A stretch of DNA of 64,000 nt from Methylobrevis albus (GTDB lineage Bacteria > Pseudomonadota > Alphaproteobacteria > Rhizobiales > Pleomorphomonadaceae): the NCBI RefSeq assembly GCF_015904235.1, contig NZ_JADZLT010000040.1, positions 62,001-126,000 of the forward strand. The letters are read 5' to 3'. The position numbers and the translations under genes were made by a program. Under the pieces are notes generated by a model, which was given only the letters and a program-made list of their open reading frames with translations, ran no database searches and was not told the DNA's origin. This document shows, piece after piece, positions 34,867 to 47,079 of this stretch. The first letter of the stretch is position 1; every line of letters begins with the position of its first letter.

Positions 34867-35793
34867 ATGGCAAAACACGTCGCGGTGCTGATGGGGGGAT
34901 GGTCGTCGGAACGGCCGGTGAGCCTTGCGTCCGGGACCGCCTGCGCCGAGGCGCTGGAAGGCGCCGGCTACAAGGTGACGCGGATCGACGTCGACCGGAC
35001 GATCCCGGCGGTGCTCGAAGACCTGCGCCCCGACGTCGCCTTCAACGCGCTGCACGGGCCTTTCGGCGAGGACGGCACCATCCAGGGCGTGCTCGAGGCA
35101 CTGGAGATTCCCTACACCCACTCCGGCGTGCTCGCCTCGGCGCTCGCCATGGACAAGCCGCGCGCCAAGGCGGTGATGGCGGCGGCCGGCGTGCCCTTGT
35201 CGAATCACGTGCTGATCAGCCGCTTCGAGGCGGCGAAGGCGCACGTCATGCCGCCGCCCTATGTGATCAAGCCGCCGCGCGAGGGGTCGAGCTTCGGCGT
35301 GCTGATCGTGCGCGAGGGCGCGGCCCATCCGCCGCAGGAACTCACCCGCTCCGACTGGCCGTTCGGCGACGAGGTGATGGTGGAGCGCTACGTTGCGGGC
35401 CGCGAACTCACCTGCGGCGTCACCGCCGAGGGCGCGTTCGGGGTGATCGAGATCGTGACGGCGGCAGCCGGCGGCTTCTACGACTACGACGCGAAATACG
35501 CGCCGGGCGGCTCGAAGCACCTGCTTCCTGCTCCGCTTTCACCACTTGTTTACCAAAATGTACAAATGCTGTCGGTGAAGGCGCATCACGCGCTGGGCTG
35601 CCGCGGCGTCAGCCGAGCGGACTTCAGGTTCAACGACCAGGGCGACGGCACTGGTGAACTCGTCTGTCTCGAGGTGAACACGCAACCGGGCATGACGGCG
35701 ACGTCGCTGGTGCCCGAGATGGCAGCTCACGCCGGCCGGTCCTTTGGTGAACTCGTCAGCTGGATGGTGGAGGACGCGAGTTGCAAGCGTTAG
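34867..35793 (+). CDS. ddl: D-alanine:D-alanine ligase
   Basis: A 308-residue ATP-grasp ligase that makes D-Ala-D-Ala for use by MurF. Markers: [67 protein letters not shown], and the metal-binding [35 protein letters not shown]. Same strand as murB, 45 bases downstream, and overlapping the start of ftsQ by 13 bases. The segment 35541-35570 is notably AT-richer than surroundings but the frame is intact. Confidence 0.96.
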   Translation: MAKHVAVLMGGWSSERPVSLASGTACAEALEGAGYKVTRIDVDRTIPAVLEDLRPDVAFNALHGPFGEDGTIQGVLEALEIPYTHSGVLASALAMDKPRAKAVMAAAGVPLSNHVLISRFEAAKAHVMPPPYVIKPPREGSSFGVLIVREGAAHPPQELTRSDWPFGDEVMVERYVAGRELTCGVTAEGAFGVIEIVTAAAGGFYDYDAKYAPGGSKHLLPAPLSPLVYQNVQMLSVKAHHALGCRGVSRADFRFNDQGDGTGELVCLEVNTQPGMTATSLVPEMAAHAGRSFGELVSWMVEDASCKR

Positions 35794-36689
35794 TGCGGCG
35801 TGGATTCGGGACCGAGCGGACCGGCGGCCTTTTTGGCCGGGGCGGCGTCTCGCGTCTGAAACGCACGACGACCTGGCGCCAGGCCGGCTTTCTCGCCGAC
35901 CTGCCGCGCGGCAGCGGTGTGGCCGCCTCGGTGCTCTGGCTCGCCGCCTGCGCCGGCTACGGCATCGCGCTGTCTGGCACCTCGGCCGAAGTGTTCAACG
36001 ACGCCACCGCCAAGCTCGGCTTCGGCATCCAGGCCGTGCAGATCTCCGGCCAGCGCGAGACGGACGAGCAGGAAGTGCTCGACCTGATGGGCGTGTCGCC
36101 GCACAAGTCGCTGTTCCTCTACGACGTCGACACCGCGCGCGAGCGGCTCCGGGCGATCCCCTGGATCGCCGACGTCTCGGTGATGAAACTCTTCCCCGAC
36201 AAGCTGACCGTGACGCTGGTCGAGCGCGTGCCCTATGCGATCTGGCAGCCGTCGGCCGCCGTCGCCCCGGCGCTGATCGACGAGACCGGTGACATCGTCG
36301 CGGGCGCCGTCGATGCCCGCTTCGCGCAGTTGCCGCGCGTCGTCGGCGCCGGCGCCGAGCGCCGCGTCGCCGAGGCGATGGGCATTCTCGAGCAGGCTCC
36401 CGCCCTGAAGGACCGCGTCCGCGCCTCGGTGCTGATCTCCGGCCGGCGTTGGGACGTGGTGCTCGACAACGACGTTCGCCTGATGCTGCCCGAGGTGGAG
36501 CCCGGCCGCGCGCTGGCCGAGATCGCAAGGCTGCAGCGCGAGAGCAAGCTCGTCGACCGCGACATCACCCTCGTCGACATGCGCCTCGCCGACCGCATGG
36601 TCGTTCGGCTCAGCGAAGAGGCGAAAGAAGCGCGCGACAAGTTGATCGCCGAGCGCATCAAGGCCCGCAAGAAGGGGACCTCGGCATGA
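35781..36689 (+). CDS. ftsQ: Cell division protein FtsQ
   Basis: A 302-residue bitopic divisome protein: N-terminal cytoplasmic stretch, one helix (about residues 42-62), then POTRA and FtsQ beta domains in the periplasm. POTRA signature: [71 protein letters not shown]. It begins with a TTG codon inside the end of ddl: GGAGG at 35769-35773 is seven bases upstream; a GTG at 35793 is the alternative. FtsQ forms the FtsQBL bridge between FtsA/FtsZ and the septal synthases. Confidence 0.92.
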   Translation: MQALVRRGFGTERTGGLFGRGGVSRLKRTTTWRQAGFLADLPRGSGVAASVLWLAACAGYGIALSGTSAEVFNDATAKLGFGIQAVQISGQRETDEQEVLDLMGVSPHKSLFLYDVDTARERLRAIPWIADVSVMKLFPDKLTVTLVERVPYAIWQPSAAVAPALIDETGDIVAGAVDARFAQLPRVVGAGAERRVAEAMGILEQAPALKDRVRASVLISGRRWDVVLDNDVRLMLPEVEPGRALAEIARLQRESKLVDRDITLVDMRLADRMVVRLSEEAKEARDKLIAERIKARKKGTSA

Positions 36690-37996
36690 GCGACGGCCGG
36701 ATCCACGGCATGCGGCCGCTGCCGACCAAGCGGCCGACCATCGTCTCGGTGCTCGACGTCGGCACCTCGAAGATCTGCTGCATCATCGCGCGCCTGTCGC
36801 CGCGCTCGGTCGGCGACGTGCTGCCCGGCCGCACCCACCACGTCGAGGTGCTCGGCTTCGGCTACCAGCGCTCGCGCGGCATCAAGGCCGGCCAGGTCGT
36901 CGACCTCGTGCAGGCCGAGAAGGCCGTGCGCCTCGCCGTCGACGCCGCCGAGCGCATGGCCGGGCTGACGGTCGAATCCCTCATCCTGTCGCTGTCGTGC
37001 GGCCGTCTCGGCAGCGAAACCTTCAGCGCCGGGTTTGATCTCTCGGGCCGCGAGGTCGGCGAGGCCGATATCCAGCGGGTGCTGCAGGCAGCCGGCGAGC
37101 ATTGCGTCAAGGACGACGGCCGCGTCGTCGTGCACGCGCTCCCCATCGGCTATTCGCTCGACGGCAACCGCGGCATCAGCGATCCGCGCGGCATGCTCGG
37201 CCGGCGGCTCGCCGTCGACACGCACATCGTGTCGGCCGATCCCGCGCCGGTGCGCAACCTTGAGATCTGCGTCAACCGCGCCCACCTCGAAGTCGAGACC
37301 ATGGTCTCGACGCCCTATGCCAGCGGCCTCGCCACCCTCGTCGACGACGAGGCGCAGCTCGGCGTCGCCTGCGTCGACATGGGCGGCGGCACCACCACGG
37401 TGTCGGTGTTCGCCGACGGCCGCTTCGTGCACGTCGACGGCTTCGCGCTCGGCGGCCATCACGTGACGATGGATCTCGCCCGCGGCCTCGTCACCCGGCT
37501 CGCCGACGCCGAGCGGATCAAGGCCCTGCACGGCAGCGTCATCACCACCGATTCCGACGACCGCGACATGATCAGCGTGCCGCCCGTCGGCGACGACGAC
37601 GTCGCGATCCACGTGCCGCGCTCGCAGGTCGTGCAGATCATCCGGCCGCGGGTCGAGGAGATCCTCGAACTGGTGCGCGACCGGCTGCACGCGAGCGGCT
37701 TCGCCGCCCGGGTCGGCCGGCGGATCGTGCTCACCGGCGGCGCGAGCCAGCTCACCGGCCTCGGCGAACTCGCCCGGCGCATCCTCGGCCGCAACGTGCG
37801 GCTCGGGCGGCCGCTCGGCATCGCCGGACTGCCCGAGGCGGCGCGCGGCGCGGCGTTCGCCACCGGCGTCGGCCTGCTGATCTATCCGCAGGTCGCCCAG
37901 AGCGAGCTGTTCCACACCCGCCGGCGCGGCGTTCCGATCGCCGGCGACAGCGGCTACCTGTCCCGCATGGGACAGTGGATCCGCGAGAGTTTCTGA
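36686..37996 (+). CDS. ftsA: Cell division protein FtsA
   Basis: A 436-residue actin-like ATPase that anchors FtsZ to the membrane. Actin-fold motifs: VSVLDVGTSKICCIIAR (phosphate 1), CVDMGGGTTTVSVFADG (phosphate 2) and RIVLTGGASQLTGLGELA. Near the C-terminus the amphipathic membrane-targeting helix GYLSRMGQWIRESF is seen. ATG 36686 overlaps the stop of ftsQ. The gap to ftsZ is 187 bases and must contain the ftsZ promoter region; it has a tenfold-base direct repeat AGAAGGCTGC at 38110 and 38134 of unknown meaning. Confidence 0.95.
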   Translation: MSDGRIHGMRPLPTKRPTIVSVLDVGTSKICCIIARLSPRSVGDVLPGRTHHVEVLGFGYQRSRGIKAGQVVDLVQAEKAVRLAVDAAERMAGLTVESLILSLSCGRLGSETFSAGFDLSGREVGEADIQRVLQAAGEHCVKDDGRVVVHALPIGYSLDGNRGISDPRGMLGRRLAVDTHIVSADPAPVRNLEICVNRAHLEVETMVSTPYASGLATLVDDEAQLGVACVDMGGGTTTVSVFADGRFVHVDGFALGGHHVTMDLARGLVTRLADAERIKALHGSVITTDSDDRDMISVPPVGDDDVAIHVPRSQVVQIIRPRVEEILELVRDRLHASGFAARVGRRIVLTGGASQLTGLGELARRILGRNVRLGRPLGIAGLPEAARGAAFATGVGLLIYPQVAQSELFHTRRRGVPIAGDSGYLSRMGQWIRESF

Positions 37997-38183
37997 CCGC
38001 CTCCGGCGGGCGCCACAGCGGCGCTGCCGGGGAGGGCAGGGAGACGACAGTGTATCGAGGTGCCGCAGGCGAGATCCGCCGGCGGCACCGGAGTAAACGA
38101 ACGGTGGCCAGAAGGCTGCCTGGAGAATTCTAAAGAAGGCTGCGGTCCGGCTCTCAGATCCGGCCGAGGATGACGAGGGTGCC

Positions 38184-39971
38184 ATGACCATCAACCTGAA
38201 GATTCCCGACCTTACGGAACTGAAGCCGCGCATCACCGTCTTCGGTGTGGGCGGCGCCGGCGGCAACGCCGTCAACAACATGATCAACGCCGGTCTTCAG
38301 GGCGTCGAGTTCGTGGTCGCCAACACGGACGCCCAGGCGCTGACCATGTCGCGCGCCGACCGCATCATCCAGATGGGTGTCGCGGTCACCGAGGGCCTCG
38401 GCGCCGGCTCGCAGCCGGAAGTCGGCCGCGCCGCCGCCGAAGAGGTGATCGACGAGATCAACGACCACCTCGCCGGCAGCCACATGGTGTTCATCACGGC
38501 CGGCATGGGCGGCGGCACCGGCACGGGTGCAGCCCCCGTGATCGCCCGCGCCGCGCGCGAGCACGGCATCCTGACCGTCGGCGTCGTCACCAAGCCGTTC
38601 CAGTTCGAAGGCGCGCGCCGCATGCGGATCGCCGATTCGGGCATCCAGGAGCTGCAGGCCGCGGTCGACACGCTGATCTGCATCCCGAACCAGAACCTGT
38701 TCCGGATCGCCAACGAGCGCACCACCTTCGCCGACGCCTTCGCGATGGCCGACCAGGTGCTCTACTCGGGCGTTGCGTGCATCACCGACCTGATGGTGAA
38801 GGAAGGTCTCATCAACCTCGACTTCGCCGACGTCCGTTCCGTCATGCGCGGCATGGGCAAGGCGATGATGGGCACCGGCGAAGCCTCCGGCGACCGCCGC
38901 GCGATCCAGGCCGCCGAGGCCGCGATCGCCAACCCGCTGCTCGACGAGACCTCGATGAAGGGCTCGAAGGGCCTGCTGATCTCGATCACCGGCGGCAAGG
39001 ACCTCACTCTGTTCGAGGTCGACGAAGCCGCGACCCGCATCCGCGAGGAAGTCGACCAGGATGCCAACATCATCCTCGGCGCCACCTTCGACGACGAGCT
39101 CGAGGGCGTGATCCGGGTGTCGGTGGTTGCGACCGGCATCGACCAGGAAGCGAGCCAGATCACCCGCAACGCCGAGGCCCGCATGGCCGACGTGCACAGC
39201 CGGCTGACCCAGCTCCGTGGCGGGGCCGCCTCGCCGGCCGCCGCCGCCGTGGCCGACATCCGCCCTAGCCAGCCGGCGCCGCGCCCCGTGGTGCAGCCGG
39301 CGCCGGTCCGCTACGAGGCTCCGGCCCCGCAGCCTGCGCCTGCCCCGGTTGCCGAGGCGATGTACGCCGAGCCGCAGCCGGCGCCCCGCGCCGTTCCGGT
39401 CGCCCAGGACCCGCGCGTCACGATCGAGCCCTATCAGCAGCCGGCCCCGGCGATGATGGAGCAGGGACATCACGACCTCGAGCACGACGCCGCGCCGACC
39501 ATGGCCGACGCCGAGCCCGGCCCGCAGCCGTACATTCCGCCGACGGCGGAACGTCCGCAGCAGCGCCTGCAGCCGCGCATGCCGCAGCTGCAGGACTTCC
39601 CGCCGATCGTCCAGCGCGAGGTTCGCGCCGACGGTGACGACGGGGAGGAGGAGCGCCGTCCGATGGGTCTCCTGCGCCGGATCGCAGTAGGTCTTGGCAG
39701 GCATCACGAGACCGAGCACGCGCCGGAAGCCGTAAAGCCGCAGCAGCCGGTCGGCCGCGCCGCCGCCCCGGCGCCGCAGCGCGCCCCGGCCGCCGACTAC
39801 GCCAAGCCGGCCGCCCGCCCGGCGCAGCCCCGCATGCCGCTCGACGGCAGCCAGGGCCGCGTCGCCAGCGGCCAGCTCGACGCCCAGGGCCGCCCGTCGA
39901 TGCAGCCGACCCGGCTCTCCGACGACGACCAGCTGGAAATCCCCGCCTTCCTGCGCCGCCAGAACAACTGA
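38184..39971 (+). CDS. ftsZ: Cell division GTPase FtsZ
   Basis: A 595-residue tubulin homologue that builds the Z-ring. The GTP-binding signature [11 protein letters not shown] lies near residue 110, together with [22 protein letters not shown] and NTDAQAL; residues 1-320 are the conserved core. A long proline, alanine and glutamine-rich linker (about 320-575) precedes the conserved C-terminal peptide [13 protein letters not shown], which binds FtsA and ZipA-like anchors. The long linker is typical of Hyphomicrobiales FtsZ. A rho-independent terminator follows, ending the cluster. Confidence 0.97.
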   Translation: MTINLKIPDLTELKPRITVFGVGGAGGNAVNNMINAGLQGVEFVVANTDAQALTMSRADRIIQMGVAVTEGLGAGSQPEVGRAAAEEVIDEINDHLAGSHMVFITAGMGGGTGTGAAPVIARAAREHGILTVGVVTKPFQFEGARRMRIADSGIQELQAAVDTLICIPNQNLFRIANERTTFADAFAMADQVLYSGVACITDLMVKEGLINLDFADVRSVMRGMGKAMMGTGEASGDRRAIQAAEAAIANPLLDETSMKGSKGLLISITGGKDLTLFEVDEAATRIREEVDQDANIILGATFDDELEGVIRVSVVATGIDQEASQITRNAEARMADVHSRLTQLRGGAASPAAAAVADIRPSQPAPRPVVQPAPVRYEAPAPQPAPAPVAEAMYAEPQPAPRAVPVAQDPRVTIEPYQQPAPAMMEQGHHDLEHDAAPTMADAEPGPQPYIPPTAERPQQRLQPRMPQLQDFPPIVQREVRADGDDGEEERRPMGLLRRIAVGLGRHHETEHAPEAVKPQQPVGRAAAPAPQRAPAADYAKPAARPAQPRMPLDGSQGRVASGQLDAQGRPSMQPTRLSDDDQLEIPAFLRRQNN

Positions 39972-39992
39972 CGGGTCAGGGACTGACATGAG

Positions 39993-40025
39993 AAAGCCCG
40001 CCGCGGGAGACCGTGGCGGGCTTTT
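39993..40025 (+). terminator. Rho-independent terminator after ftsZ
   Basis: A 10-bp stem, AAAGCCCGCC with GGCGGGCTTT, around a 12-base loop, followed by TTTCG and TTT. It lies 21 bases after the ftsZ stop and closes the dcw operon. Confidence 0.88.
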
Positions 40026-40061
40026 TCGTTTGGGGGATGGTTGGTGGCCTCAGCAGTAGGT

Positions 40062-40194
40062 CGTCATTCCCGCGAAAGCGGGAATCCAACTCTCCGCAAG
40101 GGCGGAGCCTGAAACAGGGGGGCGGCGACCGCAACGATCACCGGCAGGCGGCACTCCCGGGGAGGGTTGGATTCCCGCTTTCGCGGGAATGACG
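40062..40194. repeat. Pair of 29-bp inverted repeats (GTCATTCCCGCGAAAGCGGGA type)
   Basis: Arms at 40062-40090 and 40166-40194 are perfect reverse complements over 29 bases. Each arm has its own 6-bp hairpin (TCCCGC-GAAA-GCGGGA), and the 75-base spacer holds another (CTCCGCAAGGGCGGAG). The same core sequence is known as a dispersed REP-like repeat in many proteobacteria. It lies in the 289-base gap between the ftsZ terminator and the convergent ligA gene, at the junction of the inverted block. Confidence 0.85.
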
Positions 40195-40260
40195 GCCTGG
40201 GAGAGCATCGAGAAAACTTGAACGACCGAAAGGAAAAGGTCGCACGGCAATCATCCCCCC

Positions 40261-42741
<2,481 letters not shown>

Positions 42742-42790
42742 GACGGCGGTGAGGTTCCTCAAGGGGAGAAGGGGGAATGGGCCGTGCCCC

Positions 42791-42850
42791 TCACCCCGCC
42801 CCAGCGATCAGCCATCGGCTGAGGGCCTCATCGGTAATCACCATGAGGGC
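42791..42850 (-). pseudogene. Duplicated 3' end of recN (remnant)
   Basis: On the minus strand this reads ...VITDEALSRWLIAGAG followed by a stop, matching the real RecN C-terminus VITDEARAAADRLIAGAG (stop at 43061). The remnant is 270 bases away from the true end, part of a tandem duplication. It has no start and is not expressed as a protein of its own. Confidence 0.75.
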
Positions 42851-42860
42851 CTCGCCAATT

Positions 42861-42993
42861 CCCTTCTCCCCTTGTGGGAGAAGGTGCCCGAAGGGATGAT
42901 GAGGGGGCAGCGCTTCGTCGGGCGCAGCGTTGGCGGTGAGGTCGTGACCCCTCATCCGGCCTTCGGCCACCTTCTCCCACAAGGGGAAAAGGG
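42861..42993. repeat. Inverted repeat pair, copy 2 (CCCTTCTCCCC family)
   Basis: Arms 42861-42906 and 42948-42993, the second member of the tandem duplication. It is slightly more diverged than copy 1. Confidence 0.8.
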
Positions 42994-43060
42994 TAATGCG
43001 GTGAGGTTCCCCAAGGGGAGAAGGCGAATGCGGAGGGGCCTCGGCTGTTGCCGGCGCCCC

Positions 43061-44731
43061 TTACCCCGCCCCGGCGATCAGCCGGTCGGCGGCGGCTCTT
43101 GCCTCGTCGGTGATCACGGAGCCGGCCAGCATGCGGGCGATTTCCTCGCGGCGGTTACCGGCGTCGATCGGGGTGACGCGGGTGGCGACGCGCTTGCCGT
43201 CGTCGACGGCGGCCTTGGCGATCAGCAGGTGGCGGTCGGCCTTGGCGGCGACCTGAGGCGCATGGGTGACCGAGAGCACCTGGACCGTGCGGCCGAGACG
43301 GCCGAGGCGGGTGCCGATCGCTTCCGCGACGGCGCCGCCGACGCCGGTGTCGATCTCGTCGAAGACGAGGGTCGGCGCCGAGCCGCGGTCGGCGAGCGAG
43401 ACTTTCAGGGCGAGCAGGAAGCGCGACAGCTCGCCGCCGGAGGCGACCTTCATCATCGGGCCGGGGCGGGTGCCGGGGTTGGTCTCGACCCAGAACTCGG
43501 CCTGGTCGATGCCCTCGGCGCCGCGGTTCGCCGCGTCGGCGGCGAGGGTGACGAGGAAGCGGGCGCGCTCCAGCTTCAGCGCCGGCAGCTCGGCGGCAAC
43601 CGCCGCCTCCAGCGCCCGCGCCGTCTCGGCGCGCCGGGCGGACAGCACCGCGGCGGCGGCGTCGTAGCGGTCGCGCGCCTCGCGGGCGGCGCGGGCGAGC
43701 GCTCCGAGGCGTTCCTCGCCGGCGTCGATCTCGGCAAGGTCCGCGGCCATGCGCTCGGTCAGCGCCTGCAGGGCGTCGGCTTCCACGGCGTATTTGCGGG
43801 CGGCGGCGCGCAGCTTGAACAGCCGTTCCTCGGTCGCCTCCAGCACGGACGGGTCGAACTCGGTGGCGCGCAGCGCCCGCTCGAAGCCGGCGCGGGCGTC
43901 CTCCAAAAGGTCGAGCGCGGCGGAGAGCGATTCGAGCGGCCCGGTGACGAGCTCGGAAATCTCCGGCCCCTTGCGCTCCAGCCGCCGCATCAGCGAGGCG
44001 AGGCCCGGGATCGGCGAGCCGCCGCCGGTGAGATGGTCGACCGCCTCGTTGAGGTCGGCGGCGGCCTTCTCGCCGCGCATCATCAGCGCACGCTTCTCGG
44101 CGAGTTCGGCCTCCTCGCCGGCGACCGGGGCGAGCGCCTGCAATTCCTCGACGGAGGCGCGCAGATAGTCGGCCTCGCGCCGCGCCGCCTCGATGCGGGC
44201 GACGAGTTCGGCCTCGGCGCGCTCGGCGGTGCGCCAGTCGCGAAAGGCGCCGCCGACGCGAGCGACGTCGGCCTCGAGCCCGCCGAAGGCGTCGAGCAGG
44301 GCACGGTGCTGCACCGGGTCGATCAGGGCGCGGTCGTCGTGCTGGCCGTGGATCTCGACGAGGCGGCCGCCGATCTCGCGCACGAGGCCGGCCGAGACCG
44401 CCTGGTCGTTGATGAAGGCACGGGTGCGCCCGTCGGCCGACTGCACGCGGCGCAGGATCAGGTCGCCGTCGTCGGCGATGCCGTTGTCGGCGAGGATGGT
44501 GCGGACGGGATGGTCGGCGCCGAGGTCGAAGACGGCGGTGACCTGGCCCTGGGCGGCGCCATGGCGCACGAGGCCGGCGTCACCGCGCCCGCCGAGGGCG
44601 AGCGATAACGCATCGAGCAGGATCGACTTGCCCGCGCCGGTCTCGCCGGTCAGCACCGTGAGGCCGCGCGCGAACTCGATGTCGAGCCGCTCGATCAGAA
44701 CGATATCCCGGATCGCCAGCGACTGCAGCAT
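43061..44731 (-). CDS. recN: DNA repair protein RecN
   Basis: A 556-residue SMC-like ATPase for double-strand break repair. N-terminal MLQSLAIRDIVLIERLDIEFARGLTVLTGETGAGKSILLDAL carries Walker A; the centre is a long coiled coil (about residues 165-360), and the C-terminal lobe has LSRFLLALKVSL (signature), TLVFDEIDTGVGGAVAEAIG (Walker B) and QVLSVTHAPQVAAKAD. ATG 44731 gives the usual N-terminus. It is encoded between bamD (upstream) and ligA (downstream) on the same strand, as in the standard alphaproteobacterial block. Its 3' end was copied (see 42791-42850). Confidence 0.95.
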   Translation of the reverse strand: MLQSLAIRDIVLIERLDIEFARGLTVLTGETGAGKSILLDALSLALGGRGDAGLVRHGAAQGQVTAVFDLGADHPVRTILADNGIADDGDLILRRVQSADGRTRAFINDQAVSAGLVREIGGRLVEIHGQHDDRALIDPVQHRALLDAFGGLEADVARVGGAFRDWRTAERAEAELVARIEAARREADYLRASVEELQALAPVAGEEAELAEKRALMMRGEKAAADLNEAVDHLTGGGSPIPGLASLMRRLERKGPEISELVTGPLESLSAALDLLEDARAGFERALRATEFDPSVLEATEERLFKLRAAARKYAVEADALQALTERMAADLAEIDAGEERLGALARAAREARDRYDAAAAVLSARRAETARALEAAVAAELPALKLERARFLVTLAADAANRGAEGIDQAEFWVETNPGTRPGPMMKVASGGELSRFLLALKVSLADRGSAPTLVFDEIDTGVGGAVAEAIGTRLGRLGRTVQVLSVTHAPQVAAKADRHLLIAKAAVDDGKRVATRVTPIDAGNRREEIARMLAGSVITDEARAAADRLIAGAG

Positions 44732-44756
44732 CGGGGGAGGACCTGCCGTTCTCCGC

Positions 44757-45620
44757 TCAGCCCAGAACCGACTTGAACGCCTGCGAGATCCAGGACTGGC
44801 CATCCTCGCGCGGTTCCAGACCGTTGGTCTGCAGCAGCGTGTAGGCGTCCTTGTACCAGCGGCTTTCGGGGAAGTTGTGGCCGAGCACGGCCGCCGCGGT
44901 CTGCGCCTCGTTGACGACGCCCATGGCGAAATAGGCCTCGGTCAGGCGCATCAGCGATTCCTCGACGTGACGCGTGGTCTGGTAGTCGGTGACGACGACG
45001 CGGAAACGGTTGATGGCGGCGACGTAGTTGAGGCGGTTCAGGTAGTAGCGCCCGGTCTCCATCTCCTTGCCGGCGAGCTGGTCGCGGGCGACGTCGATGC
45101 GCTGCTGCGCCGGCGCCGCATAGGGCGAATCCGGGTAGCGCTGCACGAGTTCGGTCAGCGCCTGCATCGCCTTGCCGGTGATCTCCTGGTCACGGTGGAT
45201 GTCCGGGATCTGGTTGAAGTAGGACATGCCGATCATGAACTGGGCGTAGGCCGCGTCCTCGGAGCCCGGATAGAGCGTCACGAAGCGGCGGCCGGAGGTG
45301 ATGGCCTCGTCCCAGTTGCCGCGCGAGTAGTTGGTGTAGGTCGTCATGATCAGCGACTTGCGCGCCCAGGCCGAGTAGGGGTGCGCGCGATCGACTTCCT
45401 CGAACTTCTTCGTCGCTTCGCTGAGGTTGCCGGCGCGGACGTAGGCGATGCCCTCGTTGTAGCTCTTCTCGGCCGGCACGTCCTCGAAGGCGAGGTCGTC
45501 GACATCGCCGGACGCACAGGACGCGAGCACGACCGCCGCGACGAGCAGGACACCCGACCGCAGCCCGCGCACGCGACCGGCACGTGACGGCGAAGAGGAC
45601 GAAACGACGGACTGGTTCAT
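44757..45620 (-). CDS. bamD: Outer membrane assembly lipoprotein BamD
   Basis: A 287-residue TPR lipoprotein of the BAM complex, which inserts beta-barrel proteins in the outer membrane. ATG 45620 begins a signal peptide with lipobox VVLASC (Cys about residue 35); then come five TPR-like repeats (YNEGIAYVRAGNLSEATKKFEEVDRAHPYSAWARKS..., given in part). The frame upstream to 45767 is not part of the protein. It lies 25 bases upstream of recN, on the same strand, with lpxC 224 bases further upstream. Confidence 0.93.
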   Translation of the reverse strand: MNQSVVSSSSPSRAGRVRGLRSGVLLVAAVVLASCASGDVDDLAFEDVPAEKSYNEGIAYVRAGNLSEATKKFEEVDRAHPYSAWARKSLIMTTYTNYSRGNWDEAITSGRRFVTLYPGSEDAAYAQFMIGMSYFNQIPDIHRDQEITGKAMQALTELVQRYPDSPYAAPAQQRIDVARDQLAGKEMETGRYYLNRLNYVAAINRFRVVVTDYQTTRHVEESLMRLTEAYFAMGVVNEAQTAAAVLGHNFPESRWYKDAYTLLQTNGLEPREDGQSWISQAFKSVLG

Positions 45621-45844
45621 GCTGACCCCGGACTTGTTCAGGGCGGCTGACAGCGGAGCGGCGCAACGGGCCCCGCCGCACGGCCGCGGCAAGCGGTTTT
45701 TAACGCAAAGTTTCCGCATGCGCCACGGCCCCCGAGGGTCGCGGACGGAACGGGGGTGTGATTCCACCCGGCGACGGCGATTTGCAACGCGGAATACGGC
45801 GGCGCGAAGGCGGCGGCACGGGTCTCACCCGCGCCGCCGCCCCG

Positions 45845-46768
45845 TCAGATCGCCGCAGCGCCGGCGGCGATCGTCTCCCCGGCGCGGATCGGGGCGAGGG
45901 GGACGATCTCGTAGGCGGTCGGATCGGCGAACAGCGCCTTCAGCACCGCGACATTCATCCGGTGGCCGCCCTTGAACGAGCGGTAGCAGCCGATGAAGGG
46001 CAGGCCGGCGAGCGCGAGGTCGCCGACGGCGTCGAGCGTCTTGTGGCGCACGAACTCGTCGGCCCAGCGCAGGCCCTCGGGGTTGAGAATGCGGCCGTCG
46101 CCGAGGGCGACAGAATTCTCGAGCGAGGAGCCGAGCGCGAAGCCCATCTTCCACAGCTTCTCGACGTCGCGCATGAAGCCGAACGTGCGGGCGCGCGCGA
46201 TCTCGGCGCGGAAGCTCGCGGCGTCGAGGTCGAGCACGTAGGACTGGCGGCCGATCAGCGCGTCGGCAAAATCGATGGTCACGTCGTAGCGGGCGCCCTC
46301 GAAGGGGCTGAGCTCGGCGACGGCGTCGCCCTGCTCGACCCGCACGGTCTTCAGGATGCGCACGGCGCGGCGCGGCGCGGCGAGCACGGTGAGGCCGGCC
46401 TCGGTGATCGCGTCGACGAAGCTCGCCGAGCAGCCGTCGAGAATCGGCGTCTCCGGTCCATCGACCTCGATCAGCACGTTGTCGACGTCGAGGGCGCGCA
46501 GCGCGGCCATCAGATGCTCGACGGTGGCCACCGAAACGCCGTCCTTGCCGAGCACGGTGCAGAGGTCGGTGGCGACGACCATGTCGTAGCGGGCGGCGAT
46601 CTCGACCTCGCGGCCGCCGTCGTCCTGGCGGACGAAGACGATGCCGCGGTCGGCGTCGGCGGGGCTCAGCACGAGGCGCGCGGGCTTGCCCGCATGGACG
46701 CCGACGCCGTCGAAGACGATCGGGCGGGCCAGCGTGGTCTGGAAGCCTTTGAACTTGCGCGCGCGCAT
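45845..46768 (-). CDS. lpxC: UDP-3-O-acyl-N-acetylglucosamine deacetylase
   Basis: A 307-residue zinc deacetylase catalysing the committed step of lipid A synthesis. Zinc-site features include VEHLMAALRALDVDNVLIEVDGPE (His), and EFVRHKTLDAVGDLALAG (His and Asp), with GGHRMNVAVLKALF near the C-terminus. ATG 46768 has an AAGGA nine bases upstream. A longer frame to 46906 has no similarity to the family. In most relatives lpxC follows ftsZ directly; here it is at the far end of the inverted block and starts the bamD-recN-ligA set. Confidence 0.96.
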   Translation of the reverse strand: MRARKFKGFQTTLARPIVFDGVGVHAGKPARLVLSPADADRGIVFVRQDDGGREVEIAARYDMVVATDLCTVLGKDGVSVATVEHLMAALRALDVDNVLIEVDGPETPILDGCSASFVDAITEAGLTVLAAPRRAVRILKTVRVEQGDAVAELSPFEGARYDVTIDFADALIGRQSYVLDLDAASFRAEIARARTFGFMRDVEKLWKMGFALGSSLENSVALGDGRILNPEGLRWADEFVRHKTLDAVGDLALAGLPFIGCYRSFKGGHRMNVAVLKALFADPTAYEIVPLAPIRAGETIAAGAAAI

Positions 46769-47079
46769 TCGGCCTTGTCCTTCGCTACGTCGCCGCCGAT
46801 CGGATCGACCCGGCGGTTCGGTGTGTCTGTTGAATGACCGCGACGCGGCGAGCGGCGGTCGAGCCGGGCCGGAGGCGCGCGGCATCAGGAGAGTAGTTGA
46901 CTGCAAACTAGTAGCGGGACCGTCACCACCAAAATCACTCTTTCTTACTCATTGTTACCCCTGTTGCGGCCCGCCGCCGGCCGGGCCGCGGAGTTCGCGC
47001 TTTACCGCGAAAGCGGCGCGCCCTATGACGCGGCACGCACCCGATCGTTCCCCTTTTCCGCCGCCCGCCGGAGCCCGCC
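46769..47079. other. Divergent intergenic region between lpxC and prmA
   Basis: Three hundred and ten bases between lpxC and prmA. It contains an AT-rich stretch around 46890-46960 that may hold promoters, but I found no confident promoter element, repeat or gene. It is the outer boundary of the inverted ligA-lpxC block; no repeat matching the one at 40062-40194 is evident here. Confidence 0.4.

Noticed and set aside
40050..40250. A small 66-codon ORF over the inverted repeats after ftsZ
   Set aside because: Its reading is set by the repeat arms, without family resemblance.
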